A program made the position numbers and the translations under genes. A DNA stretch of 64,000 bases from Molossus alvarezi (Eukaryota > Chordata > Mammalia > Chiroptera > Molossidae): the NCBI GenBank assembly GCA_037176705.1, contig CM073898.1, positions 27,140,488 to 27,204,487 of the forward strand, written 5' to 3'. Shown one piece after another: positions 25,610-37,100 of the stretch. The notes beneath the pieces were generated by a model that was not told the origin of the DNA, did no database searches, and saw only the letters and a program-made list of their open reading frames with translations. Numbering within the stretch: position 1 is the first letter of the stretch; every line of letters starts with the position of its first letter.

Positions 25610-25860
25610 TATTTTTATTTTTTTTATCCTCACCCAAGGATATTTTTGCATTTATCTTCACACAGAGCTGGAGGGAGAGAAGGAGGAGAGAGAGAGAAAC
25701 ATCGACGTGAGTGAGACACACTGACTGGTTGCCACCCACACGACCCCAACCGAGGCGGGGGACAAACTGCAACCGAGGTCCGTGCCCTTAGTGAGAACTG
25801 AACTCAGGACTCTCTGGTCCACAGGCCGACACTCTAACTGCTGAACGAAACCAACCAGAG
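25610..25860 (-). mobile_element. VES SINE, younger group, in the TSD of an older SINE
   Basis: Minus-strand copy: T-rich start, TCCTCACCCAAGGA, GA-rich body, head ending 'CGAAACCAACCAGAGCC'. The TSD CCAGATATTTT lies at 25599-25609 and 25861-25871. That word is part of the left target duplication of the older SINE next to it (see 25873-26088). Confidence 0.93.
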
Positions 25861-25872
25861 CCAGATATTTTC

Positions 25873-26088
25873 TTTCCAGAATTTTTTTCTTTATTGATTT
25901 TAGAGAGAGAGGAAATGAGTGGAAGAGATAGAGACATTGATGAGAGAGAACATCGATTGGCTGCCTCCCACATGCTCCCCCACTAGAGATTGGGCCCACA
26001 ACCTGGGCATGTGCCCTGATGGGGAATCCAACCGGCGAACTCTTGGTGCAGGGGTCTACGCTCAGCCACTGAGCCACACTGGCCTGGC
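25873..26088 (-). mobile_element. VES-type SINE, older group
   Basis: Minus-strand copy: 'TTTATTGATTTTAGAGAGAG', 'CATCGATTGGCTGCCTCCCA', 'GGGCATGTGCCCTGATGGGG' and head 'GAGCCACACTGGCCTGGC'. Its TSD is TCTACCAGATATTTT at 25595-25609 against TCTACCAAATATTTT at 26089-26103, the left copy now split by the younger SINE. The 139-codon minus-strand frame through both SINEs is not a gene. Confidence 0.9.
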
Positions 26089-26431
26089 TCTACCAAATAT
26101 TTTCAAAGGAAATTATACATATACACTTAGTTCTTTTGGTATTTTGGTAAATGTAAGTCTATCTCCCCGACTTTTATCATGTTAGAAACCCTAACAAATA
26201 CTCCAACCCCATGAAACTGAAGGCTAGGTTCAGAATTGATATCAGATTCATAAGGTGTTGCCAGAAGGCATTCTGATGTCACTTTATATTATTAGACTCC
26301 TATTACTACAATGATAAAATCAAAGGTTATAAATAGGATGGGAAGAATGAAGTGACTGAGTTAACACCCAGCATGTCCCAATTTTTAAAATGTTATTAAA
26401 ATAAAAATGTGAAAAAATGTTTTCTGTTCCC

Positions 26432-26686
26432 ACCCTGGCCGGTTTGGTTCAGCGGTTAGAGCGTTGGCCTGCGGACCAGAGAGTCTCGGGTTCAGTTCCC
26501 GCTCAGGGCACGTACCTCAGTTGCAGTTTGTTCCTGGCCCTGTTTGAGTCATGCGAGAGGCAGCCACTCAATGTGTCCCTTTCATGTCGATGTCTCTCTT
26601 TCTCTCTCTCTTCCTCTCTCTCCCTCCCACTTCATCTAAACAAAAAAATGGAAAAATGTCCTTGGGTGAGGATTAAAAAAAAAAAA
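26432..26686 (+). mobile_element. VES SINE, younger group
   Basis: Plus-strand copy: ACCCTGGCCGGTTTGG start, A box TGGTTCAGCGGTTAGAG, B-box region GGGTTCAGTTCCCGC, CT-rich body, TCCTTGGGTGAGGA end and A tail. TSD GTTTTCTGTTCCC (26419-26431) against GTTCTCCGTTCCC (26687-26699), two mismatches. The 102-codon frame across it is SINE sequence. Confidence 0.93.
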
Positions 26687-27439
26687 GTTCTCCGTTCCCT
26701 AGAAAAACTAGCTATCAAGGTATAATTTTTTTAAAAGAGAAAATACTATCTCTTATTTTATTAATATAGAACAGTAATGAAATGCACTGTTAATAAACTA
26801 CCAAGTAGGAAACTTCTCATTAAAAAAAAAAATTAAAAAGTTGAATTCTTTCCTTCTCAGTTACCATGCAAATAAATATTGATAACAGCTTTCATGTCAT
26901 TTTCTGGTAATGGCCACTCAAGCAAAGAGAATATTTCATTAGAAAAACCCAACACTTCCCACACAGTATCACATTTTTCAAAGTATCGGTGTGGTGACTA
27001 ATAGGCTTCTTTTAATTGTGGACTTAATGGAGGTGGAAAACTTACAACAAAACAGCTCCAGAAGCTTCTGCTACCCAATTATCCAAATGCTTTTCTTTAG
27101 GGATTTTTATCCCATTTCTGTTAAACAATTTCCATTTAAATCTTTGCCCATGAAGAAAGTTTTTCTTTTTGCCTTATGCGATCAATTTTTAAATGAATCA
27201 AGTATTTATTAAACTCCAAGAGATCTCTGTGGTAAGTCCTGCTCTGTCTCTTAAAACTAGTCCTTCTGGACCATTTGATTTCCCTTTCCTCCCAAACTAT
27301 GACTTACTGTTACAGATTTTGTTTTTTTCTTTCCAGGATGCTAATGCTATTTATTTTCTTATCAGTGCAGACAAAAGATGCTACCTTACCTAATGTGGAG
27401 AATTAAATGATCAAACAGTTGTAAGCATATAAACATACA

Positions 27440-27640
27440 ACATATAAGAAACAGTTGTAAACATTTAAGTTTCTGTACCAGGCACTGTGCTAGGCACTTC
27501 ACAAATATTACCTAACATAGAATTCAAAATCACCATTTACATCCACATATTGCAGAGGAGAAAACAAACAATCACAGAAGTTTCTTTTAATCACATAGTT
27601 AGCAAGAGGCAAAGCCATTTTTAGAACTCAGAATTTTTTG
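27440..27640 (-). mobile_element. MIR SINE, minus strand
   Basis: 'TGTACCAGGCACTGTGCTAG', 'GCACTTCACAAATATTACCT', 'TTGCAGAGGAGAAAACAAAC' and 'ATCACATAGTTAGCAAGAGG' in inverted MIR order. The preceding stretch, 26700-27439, shows only AT-rich DNA. Confidence 0.82.
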
Positions 27641-27894
27641 GAACTCTAAGATGCATATACTTCCACGAGGTGAACAACATTGACTGGCTCTCCTTTTTTC
27701 TATTGGCTCTTCTCATACAACCCCTCTCCAGCCCTTCTGAGATAGATGCTCTGGGCAGTCTCAGATTCCTACGTAGTAACCCTGTCCATGGATTAGACTT
27801 CTGCCTAGATTCTGTCAAAGGAGATTGAGTAGGTGATCTCTAACATTCTTCTGACCCACCATGCAACTGGAACTTAACCCTGATATTTTAGCTT

Positions 27895-28500
27895 GCATTT
27901 TCCAGGAAACAGATTCAGAGACAGGTTACTATACAGGAAGTTTATCAGCGAATGTTTGTTTTAGTCTATCCAGGCCGCTGTAATAGAATACCACAGACTG
28001 GGCGGCTTGTAAACAACAGAAGTGTGTTTCTCACAGTTCTCAAGGTTGAGAAGTCCACGATCAAGGCCCCAGGAGGTTTGTTGTTTGATGAGAGTCTGCT
28101 TCTTGGTTCATAGATGTCTGTCTTTTTCTTATGTTCTCACCTAGGTGAAGGACCAGCGGGCTCTAAAGAGTCTATATTATAAGAGCACTAAGCACACTCC
28201 TGAAGGCTTTATGCTCATCACCCAATCACCTCCCAATGACACCACTTCCTAATAGAGTTTCCCAGGTGGATTTTGGTGGGACACAGCATTCAGTCCATAA
28301 GAACCTGTGAGGGAGAAAGTGAAGCAAGCAGAATCAGGTTCAGGGACAACCTCAATTATGATGCAGTTGCAAGGAAGGAAGGTCTCAGCCTATTCCACAG
28401 TGAACTCGGGAGCTTGACTGGCTTTCAGAGTTGGTCCAAATTGAGGCAAGAGACTGGATCTTCATACCCTCACATCAAGAGTTATTAGGTGTAGGCTATG
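27895..28500. repeat. Old repeat split by an LTR (family not named)
   Basis: The left part 'CAGGAAACAGATTCAGAGAC' to 'AGTTTATCAGCGAATG' (to about 27958) and the right part from about 28303 (GAACCTGTGAGGGAGAAAGT to TAGGTGTAGGCTATGTGGG) read like one old interspersed repeat interrupted by the LTR at 27959-28302. I cannot name the host family. Confidence 0.4.
27959..28302 (-). mobile_element. MLT1-type LTR (ERVL-MaLR), solo, minus strand
   Basis: The complement follows the MLT1A-like consensus nearly end to end: 'CAGGCCGCTGTAATAGAATA', 'CCACAGACTGGGCGGCTTGT', 'GAAGTCCACGATCAAGG', 'CTTCTTGGTTCATAGATG', 'AATCACCTCCCAATGACACC', and the end 'GGGACACAGCATTCAGTCCA'. It is a single LTR without internal retroviral sequence; no coding remnant. 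Confidence 0.85.
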
Positions 28501-29780
28501 TGGGAAAAAAAACATAAACTTGACAAGGCATATCTTTTTATCGTGGGGAAGAACTCAGGGATTGCATCAACAGGAATTACATCTGGTAGTTGGGGAGAAT
28601 GAATGCCTTTCTCCACAAGAGGGGGTCTGGATGGCACACAAGAACAGTTACTGCACCGATCTCCCTTCCCTGGTCCATTGTGATGGTCGTGGGTTCCTGC
28701 TCAGATTTTCTTTGTCTCCTCTTCCAGAGCCATAGTCTATTTGGATCCTTCATCTTTCTGATTGATTCAAGTTCCTGTTTGGAAGGAAGTCCATGAGGTC
28801 TATGCAACTATTAGAAATATGCTTTGGGTGTTTCAGAGTAGTTCTCCCAATTACAAATATATTAACAAGAGTTGGTTAGGTGTTCTGATATTTACTGAAA
28901 GAGTTCATTTGTTCTGCAATTTGAAAACTGTCAGTGTTGAAATTTCTGTCTCACGTCTTCACTGAGCTTTGGCTCAGTTCACATTTTTGTAAACTCTGTG
29001 GATTTCAACTTTGGTGTGTTACATGTAAGTTGGCTTTCCCTTTCTGGGACTCACATGCTCACTTTACAACGTGGATGGGAAAATATTACTATCTCCAGAA
29101 CTCTGCGATGTTAGACATGTATACTTTAAAATTTTTATCAATAATTATTACTACTTACTTACTTTAATATTTTAAAAATGAAAAATAAAACTTTTCTTAA
29201 CATAGTTTATAAGAATGTAAAAATCTGGCACAATGAATGTACCCATGCTGCTGAACCTGACACAGAAAGTCAAGATTCAACTACCAAGCTTTTCCTTGCT
29301 TTCTTTCCTACTTACATTTAGTTTCTTCTTAGTCTTTTTTTTTCTCATTGAAAAAAACCTATTCTTTTAAGTATGAAATTTGAAAAAAAATTTTAGACAT
29401 GCATAGTTCCAATTTATAGAATTGGTTGGGGGGATATTATCAGTGATGGGAGGGTGTGAAGAGAGTTGGATGAGTTAAAAAAGATAAAAAAGATGATTCA
29501 TGCACTGCAAAAAACTGAAGAATGTGACCATAAGGCATAGTAGAAGGTTTGAGGCATTGTTTTTTAACATAATTTTGGCTTTAATAATTGGTTCTTTTGA
29601 GTAGAAAATTGTTGGGGTGGAAAGCAAGATTGTAGGGACTTAAGGACAAAGACAGGGAAGAGAAAATGGCAACAGCCGGCAGAGATCACTTAAGTGTGAA
29701 CCCACTCTTCTAAGACTCAAAGAAAGGATCACAGACAAAGAATAGAGAAAGAAATATGTTACGGTAGGTGTTAAAGAAAA
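28501..29780. other. No recognisable feature
   Basis: Several short overlapping frames on both strands at 28520-29167 have no protein resemblance I can see. The part at 28560-28800 is less AT-rich and could be an old LTR or repeat that I do not recognise. Confidence 0.35.
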
Positions 29781-29789
29781 ACACAGGCC

Positions 29790-30360
29790 CAAAATGGAGT
29801 TATTTGTGTTAAAACCCATGACAAGAGAAAAATTCTGAGATGTTCTAAATTAAATTATAGTGGCCAGACAGCGAGAGAAAGGAACAGGAATAGTTAACCA
29901 GTTAATAGCTTTGGGCCAACTAAAAAAGACTCACCACAGTTCTGAATGTGTGTGGGAGGTTTGAATCAAGCTCCAGGTATCTATCAGCTGACCACCGGAA
30001 ACTACTGCATCCTGCATCTGCATGACTTTCCAGGACTGTTGCCTGTAACCAGTCGAAGGTAGTACATATTTCTTCCTTACAGACTGTGTACCTGCCGAAG
30101 AACCATCCTGTTTCATGCTTTCCTACCCCTATCTGTAGCCAATGTAAATTCTATCACAACAACTTCTAATCTTTCTTCCCCAAAACATAATGTGTAAAAG
30201 TGCTGGTCTACTCAGGACGGCAGACGTGCTCTTTTCCACTGAGCGCTGCTGCTGGTGGTTTAGGCTTCGTGCCCTTTAACACGGTCTTCTCGCTGGCATA
30301 TGGCCCAGCAAATCCTTTCGTTCAGAAAAGCTTTCAACTGTGGAAGTTTTTTGTTTACTG
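29790..30360 (+). mobile_element. Probable retroviral LTR remnant
   Basis: Reads like a mammalian ERV LTR: 'CCCAAAATGGAGTTA', 'AGTTAACCAGTTAATAGCTT', 'CATCCTGCATCTGCATGACT', then a promoter-like and R/U5-like end (TGTAAAAGTGCTGGTCTACT, CTCTTTTCCACTGAGCGCTG, GGTTTAGGCTTCGTGCCC). No gag, pol or env sequence is visible. Edges are guesses, and I do not name a family. Confidence 0.5.
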
Positions 30361-30439
30361 CACGATACCAAACCTAGATTTAATACCTGATCTAATTGCA
30401 GTTTCAACCTTCTCCAGGAAAGTAATCTTAATTGGTCAG

Positions 30440-30749
30440 TCTTGAATGTTCTGGTAAGTAACAATGAGGTGACCACAGGCCCTCTCAATCCCCCAAAGGA
30501 AGCTGAGGCCATCTGCCTGATGAGACCCCCACCTTTCCCGAAGGTAACCCTGCCTCAAACAAGTTTATTTGTTCTTTTGCTAATAACTTTCTTGTTCACC
30601 CAGTTTCTGCCTATAAGAGTCCTCCATATTCTACATCTTTTTGAGGATTCTCTCTTCTTGCTGGATTGGACGCTGCCAGATTCATGATTTGCTCAATAAA
30701 GCCAATTAGATCTTCAAAATTACTCAGTTGAATTTTTGTTGTTTAACAG
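30440..30749 (+). mobile_element. Probable retroviral LTR remnant with polyadenylation signal
   Basis: LTR-like order: 'CTGATGAGACCCCCACC', a TATA-like CTATAAGAGTCCTCC at about 30610, 'GGATTGGACGCTGCCAGATT', AATAAA at about 30696, and 'CTCAGTTGAATTTTTGTTG' with an AACA end near 30747. It lies just after the LTR-like piece above; both could be parts of one provirus reduced to LTRs, or two insertions. The 81-codon frame here is chance. Confidence 0.5.
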
Positions 30750-31500
30750 GGGAGAGAGACAATGAAAAATGTAAGTGCTACATATGCCACTAATCGCATT
30801 AAAAAAGGAGGTAACCTGAACTTTGGAGGCTGAAGGGTGAATGAAAAATGGCTGCGGGAATAAAAAGAATGAGTAGGTTTCTTTTCTTTCAAAATGGAAA
30901 TGCAATTTTTCACTTTATTCAAATCTGTAAAAAACACTGTGAAAAAACTGAATTCTGACTCAGTAAAACTCAATGAATAAAAGAAACCAAGTGATGTGGT
31001 CCTAAAGTATAAATTAAGTCATCTGAGAGTTGATTTTTCTGTTTGAATCTGAAATACTCTGCTCCTATCAATTCCTTCTCTGAACACTTCCTTCAGTATT
31101 TGAGACTTCCCGTAGCCTCCAGTAATATTTTTTCATACTGGTACCAAGTGTTGATCAGCAAATCCCCTCAATTGCAGGAGTGTAATTAAAATGTAGAGCT
31201 ACGCCCATGGGGCTTCCTAATTTGCAGGATAATCGATGGGTAACACTTGCAGGACCCACATCTCATCCTCTTCATGCCAGTGGCATCTTTCCCAGAGTTC
31301 CGACAAATCTACATAAACATAGGATAAGTCAGTCACTTTGAACATACACATTGCAGTTATATTTAGATATCTATCTGAATTTTTAAAGCCAAGTTGGTGA
31401 ATTATGAATCTACCTTTTTCTTTCTCTCTTCACCAAAACAAGCCATTTGTTTCATTAACTTAAAAAAAAATCAGTTTTCCCAGTGAGTAAAAAAGCCAAT
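30750..31500. other. No recognisable feature
   Basis: AT-rich sequence; overlapping minus-strand frames at 30720-30973 show no domain. Confidence 0.4.
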
Positions 31501-31501
31501 T

Positions 31502-32240
31502 TTAATCAAGCATAAAATGGTCATCTACATATGATTTGTGCATGTGGAACCAACTCTTTAACTTAGGGATAAATCCTAGTTGTTCTTGTGTAATCCTTCT
31601 AATGTGCTGTTGAATTCTGTTGGCTAGTATGTTGCTGAGAATTTTTGCATCTATGCTCATCAGGGATATTGGCTGTAATTTTCTTTTCTTTTTGTGTCCT
31701 TGACTGGCTTTGATATCAGGGTAACACTGGCTACACAACATTAGTTTTGAAGTATTCTTTTTTTTTTTTTTTTTTTTTATGGAAGAGTCTGAAAAAGATT
31801 GCTTCCTCATTAAAAGTTTGGTAGAATTCACCAGTGAAACCATATGGCCCTGAGATTTTCTTCTTTGGATATTACTAATTCTGTCTCTACTCTTGTTATT
31901 GGTCACTTCAAGTTTTCTATATTTTTAATCTTGTAAGGTTCTTTGTTTCTATTAATTAAACCATTATTTCTTTGTTTTCCAATTCATTTGCATGTAATTG
32001 TTCATTGTAGTCTATTATTATTCATGGTATTCAAGTGTATCAGTCATAATATCTCCTCTGATTTCTGATTTTGTCTTCTCTCTTTTTTCTTATTTAGTCT
32101 AGCTAAAAGTTTGCCAGTTTTGTTTGTTTGTTTTTTTAAACTAACTCTTAGTTTAATTGATAGTTTATATTGTTTGTTTCTTCTTTACTTTATTTCTGCT
32201 ATATACTTTGAAGATGGTTAGGTACCTATTTCAATTCTTG
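31502..32240 (-). mobile_element. L1 ORF2 fragment, minus strand
   Basis: On the minus strand, part of the RT domain is readable at 31502-31906: [20 protein letters not shown] and [20 protein letters not shown], the same RT region seen at 12.6 kb in the large L1. The frame is broken by a long A run (31759-31779 as T) and ends soon after. The part to 32240 continues L1 ORF2 wording upstream of the RT core. Both ends of the element are missing. The stretch 32241-32726 shows nothing I can name. Confidence 0.82.
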
Positions 32241-32742
32241 TAATGTTTATCTTATAATTGAATCTACTTATATTTAAACTTCTACTGAACTTACATTTTA
32301 CATTATTTAATATTGAACGTATATTGAAATTGAGTTAAAATATCCATCCATTTGATTTCTAAGTGTGTTGTCCATGAAGACCAAAGAAAAGCAAGGGATG
32401 GTTAATCCAATATCTCTCTAGCATTTAAGATACATCTTTGCATCTGACTCATAACAATCCACTATTCAAATTACACTGAATAAACAAAGCTCTCATTAAA
32501 ACAATGAGAAATGAGCACTGCCTAGTTACTCCACTTCACAGATACTTTAATGTTATCTCAAAGAATAGATCATATTCTTTGAAACTTCTGCTGCACTTTC
32601 CAAAGGTTGATAAACTGATAATTTGTTGAATCTTACTCAAAACTCAAATGAATTTATTTTTTATCATTTTCACTGATGTTCTCAGTCAGGATTTGCTACA
32701 TAGACATTGAATTGGTTTCTACTGATAGAAAACTTGTTTTTT

Positions 32743-32978
32743 GTTTTTATCCTCACCCGAGGACATTTTTTGATATTTTGTTCAGATAGAGTGGGAGGGA
32801 GAGAGAGAGAGAGAGTAACATCGACGTGAAAGGGACACATCGAGTAGTTGCCACCCACACGACCAACCAGGGCCGGGGACAAACTGCAACCGAGGTACAT
32901 GCCCTTAGCGGGAACCGAATCCGGGTCTCTCAGGACCGCAGGCCGACGCTTTAACCACTGAGCCAAACCGGCCAGGGC
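32743..32978 (-). mobile_element. VES SINE, younger group
   Basis: Minus-strand copy with TCCTCACCCGAGGA, GA-rich body, 'GGGCCGGGGACAAACTGCAA' and head ending 'CCAAACCGGCCAGGGC'. A perfect 16-bp TSD AGAAAACTTGTTTTTT flanks it (32727-32742 and 32979-32994). CpG sites are well kept, so it is among the younger copies here. Confidence 0.96.
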
Positions 32979-33152
32979 AGAAAACTTGTTTTTTAAAACA
33001 TTCTTTATCAACAACATCTTTTAACATGTAATGTAAGGACATGAATTCCTTTCCCTACATGATATGCATCATATGAGAGCTACTGACCAAATATTATAGC
33101 AGTTCAAAACAGGGTGAGTACTAGGGACTGAGAAAGTTTAGTAAGGACATGA

Positions 33153-34130
33153 TTTAACCATCACAATGGAAAGGGAACCCACTATATGGGAAAGCATAAT
33201 TACGAACAATACATCAGATAAGAGGTTAGTTTCCAAAATATATAGAGCATTCATACAACTCAACAAAAGGAAGACGAAGAACCCAATTGAAAAATGGGCA
33301 AAAGACCTACATAGACACCTCTCCAAATAGGACACACAAATGGCCAAGAGACATATGAAAAAATACTCAACATCACTAATTATCAGAGAGATGTAAATTA
33401 AAACAACTATGAGGTGTCACTTCAGGCTTGCCAGAATGGCTGTCATCAACAAATCATCAAACAACTAGTGCTGGTGAGGGTGTGGAGAAAAGGGGACTCT
33501 AGTGCACTGCTGGTGGGAATGCAGACTGGTGCAGCCACTATGGAAATCAATATGGCGTTTCCTTAAAAAAACTCAAGAATTAAACTGTCATTTGATCCGG
33601 TGATCCCACTTCTAAGAATATATCCTAAGAAGCTTAAAACACCAATCAGAAAGAATATATGTACCCCTATGTTCATAGCAGCACTATTTCCAATTGCTAA
33701 GATCTGGAAACAACCCAAATTTCCATCAATGAATGAGTGGACAAAAAAGCTGTGGTGCATATACACAATAAACACTGTAAGAATCCTTTGAGACGTCATG
33801 GAGGGATCTGGAGAGTATTATGCTAAGTGAAATAAGCCAATCAGAAACAGATAAATACCACATGATCTCACGTATTTGTGGAATATAATGAACAGAAAAA
33901 GCTGATGAACAAAATAGACCCAGAGACATAGAAAGGAGTACAGTTCAGCCTGACAAACTTCAGAGGAGGGGGACAGGGAGAGGAATGAGATAAACCAAAA
34001 AACTTATATGTATGTATGTAACCAATGGACGAAGACAACAATGCTCGGTGGGGGAGACAGTATAGGGAGGGGTATGTCTGGGGGTAAAAATAGAAACATC
34101 CGTAACAAAAATATAATTAATAAAAAGAAA
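33153..34130 (+). mobile_element. L1 3' end, 5'-truncated
   Basis: Starts in ORF2 (ACCATCACAATGGAAAGGGA) and follows it to the 3' UTR and the 'AAAAATATAATTAATAAAAA' tail, close to the large L1 at 14.0-15.25 kb. It lacks part of the region around 33775, so ORF2 codons are lost there. A diverged TSD is possible: GTAAGGACATGATTTA before, GTAAGCATTTGATTTA after. Minus-strand frames at 33138-34142 are shadows. Confidence 0.9.
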
Positions 34131-34139
34131 ATGGGTAAG

Positions 34140-37100
34140 CATTTGATTTAGTATCTCCAGAAGGAGCAGAAAATGTAATCTGTTACAATGGCCTCACATG
34201 TATACCCATAGAACTGTATATAGAGGCAGAAATCTTCAGTATGAAAAAAAAAAAAAAAGATGGGAAAATCTCACTATAGTAGAAACATTTTTGTTCAAAT
34301 TTTACATAAAATAAAGTTGGATTTTAACCTGAAATCAGTATGGAACTGTTTAAAGTGTCGTGCAAAAGAACAGTTCTTTAGGGAAGAAAAGAAAAACAAA
34401 AAACAAAAAAGCAAACGATAGAAAAGAATTTGTGCATTTTTTTTCAGAACCCTAGAAAGAAATTTGTTGTCCTATCAGAGAAAAATCTACCTTAAATGAA
34501 AAAAGTTTTTACTTAAAATCAAACATTTTCTAAATGAAGGTAAATGTAGCTATGTAATACTATTTGAGTTATATAAGTAGTACCATCATAATTTTATCTC
34601 CCTGGTAATTTCCAGAAAAATGTCAATAGGGAGAGTGATGAGAATTATCATAACTACTCTTTGTGTCAAAATAACACCAGTTGTGAAATTTCTTTTCATA
34701 AGAAAGAAGTTGCTTGGTCATTGATCTCCTTATACATTTGTCTTTTGAGAACTGCAGTTGAAGTGATACTTCTGGATTCTGACTACAATTTACCATGCTG
34801 TTTAAACAAAATATAGTTGAATGTGGGGATGAGATATAGTTATTTTAGTTAGTTTTAAACCTCTCTTTGAAATATTAACACAACAATCTGAGAGCTAAAC
34901 CTGTTTATAATGCTTTTCTTTTTAGATATTTCTTTTTTTAGACATAATAATTTTAAGTGATAATTTTAAGCAATTACCAGATAAGAATATATCATATGGA
35001 GATTTTCCCAAATCATAAACATTGCCTCTCAGAGTTTGGTATCTCTTAGTACCATTATTTAATACTGTTGTTTTCAAATTGTGTTCTGGGAACCTTCAGT
35101 GATTTTAATCAAGTCCTTCACAGCTAACTGCCTTTGAGGGAGGTTGAAGGACTTGTGGGTGGGAAAGAAGGCTCCAGCTTTCCTATGGTTTTTTTTACTA
35201 GGAAAGCTGAGACACTGTACATTGTTCCTCTACTTGACATTTCTTTTGAAGAAACAGTACTTACTCCTTAAAAAAAAATTTTATATATATATATATATTA
35301 TGTTTTCTGCTTTACAAAGTAAAAAAAAAAAACAAAAAAACTAATGAGCCAGAACCCCTGACCCAGTGTGCTTTATTTAAATAACTCATTTATTTCATGT
35401 ATTCTCTAGAGACTCAATAAGAACATGGGCAGAAATATTTCTTTTATTATTGTTCTTTTCCGCAATATTATGACATTCATCTTCTCCAGAACTGTCACCA
35501 CTACTTGCAGATGCTAATATTCTTTTCAGAGAGAATGGACAGACAGGATAAAAAATGTGTTGAGTCTGAAGAGAAGCTCACAATGGCTGCTAGCACTCTG
35601 ATTTAATCACACTGCTTTTCATCTCTGAATTAAGGAAAGTGCCCGTCCATCCAGAGCCCTTGTTCTCGTGATAGGAATGGCGATGTGTCCAAGAAGTAAT
35701 GATGAGTTTTAAGTGACATCAGGTAGAGGGTATAGGATGTGTGGTGGCGAAAAGAAAAAAAAAAAAAATTGCCAGATTCAGAAAAAAAAATAGATCTTTG
35801 AAGAACAAAACGTGAACTCCAGAAGGGAGTCAATGAGAAGATGAAGTTTTATGAGCTTTTAGCAAAATGTTGGCAGCTTGGTAAAAGATGGCTCTAATAA
35901 AAAAGTCCTGCCATGTGGGTGGGGGAGGCAATATCTGAGACTTCTTATTAAAGTGTTATAGTTCCAATAAAATGTGGTTTATATGCTTGGCAAGATATCC
36001 AAGACTCTTAAAATTTGAAGAGAAGAACATTGAATGCTGTCCAAAACTCCAATTCAAAAATTTTTTTAAAATAAAATTTACTTGATCTGTAAAGAAAAAT
36101 GAGATTTTTCCAATGTTAATGTTTTATATTTGGCATCTGTTCTTCTCTCAAGTAATAATTTTGAAGAAAACATAATTCTGTGATAAGCATAATGTGCCAG
36201 AGCAAGGCAGAGATAGTCCTTTGAAATTGACTTTAGGGATCCAGAGAGAATTTTCAGTTTTATAAGCATATAAACCATGCAAAATAGACTTATACTTTTC
36301 TTTCCAGAATAGACCCAATTTATCTGTCCATTTGAAAAGTTTCAGGATTCTCTTATCAGTTGACCCCGGCATGTCAGCACTGGTTTTTATGGACTATGTA
36401 CATACGTACATAAACGTATCATGTTATAAAACAATGGCCTGGATCTAAAAAAACAACAAAAAACAATCGAAACACATATGCATTGCTGATAATGTACAAG
36501 TTATTGTTGTGGACCAAAGAGGTATCTCCTAGGAGAGTTGGAACTAGTTTTGTATTCTTCTATTCCAAAAATTGTCCTCCGTCAGTCTCCTCATGGTCAT
36601 CTCTCCTAGAAAATATTTCTCTTCTTCCACCTATCTTCTCAATCCTACCCAGTAGAATTTCCTAGAACTTCTGTATTCTATGGAAATACATTTACACAAA
36701 ACCACACATTTTCTTTGAGTCCCCATAGCGAAAACCACAGTGCTCTGCATATGCTTGGCACATCTTCCAGGTCTTTGATCGACAGGCTGGTGCTACGCGC
36801 TAGCTGTGCTTCCCAGGCAGTGCTGCACAGAGCGGAAGCTGGGACTATAAAGTCATTTTTCGAAGAATGCCTCTTGTGCCATAGGATGATACATATTGCA
36901 CTTGAACTGGCCAAATCCTGCCCATGAAAGTGTTTTTTTTTCTGCAATATTTTTTGTTTGTTTTTGTTATTGTTGGAAGTGGAGATGGAATAAAGAAGAA
37001 CTATGTTTTGTGACAATATTCTGGGGACTCATCCTTTCTGTATGGGTACAGCCCTTGGGCATATAATTTTTCCCTAAAGGGTAGTTCAAAATATAATATT

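Noticed and set aside
25658..26077. 139-codon minus-strand frame, the longest outside the L1
   Set aside because: It is made of two adjacent VES SINEs read through; the same peptide words recur at other SINE copies in the window.
33129..34155. Clean target duplication around the L1 at 33.15-34.13 kb
   Set aside because: The best match (GTAAGGACATGATTTA against GTAAGCATTTGATTTA) needs gaps and mismatches, so I mention it only as possible.
36678..37016. 112-codon minus-strand open frame
   Set aside because: No recognisable domain, Asn/Lys-rich low-complexity part from an A/T run, no splice or promoter context, and no related frame nearby. Chance in AT-rich DNA is more likely.
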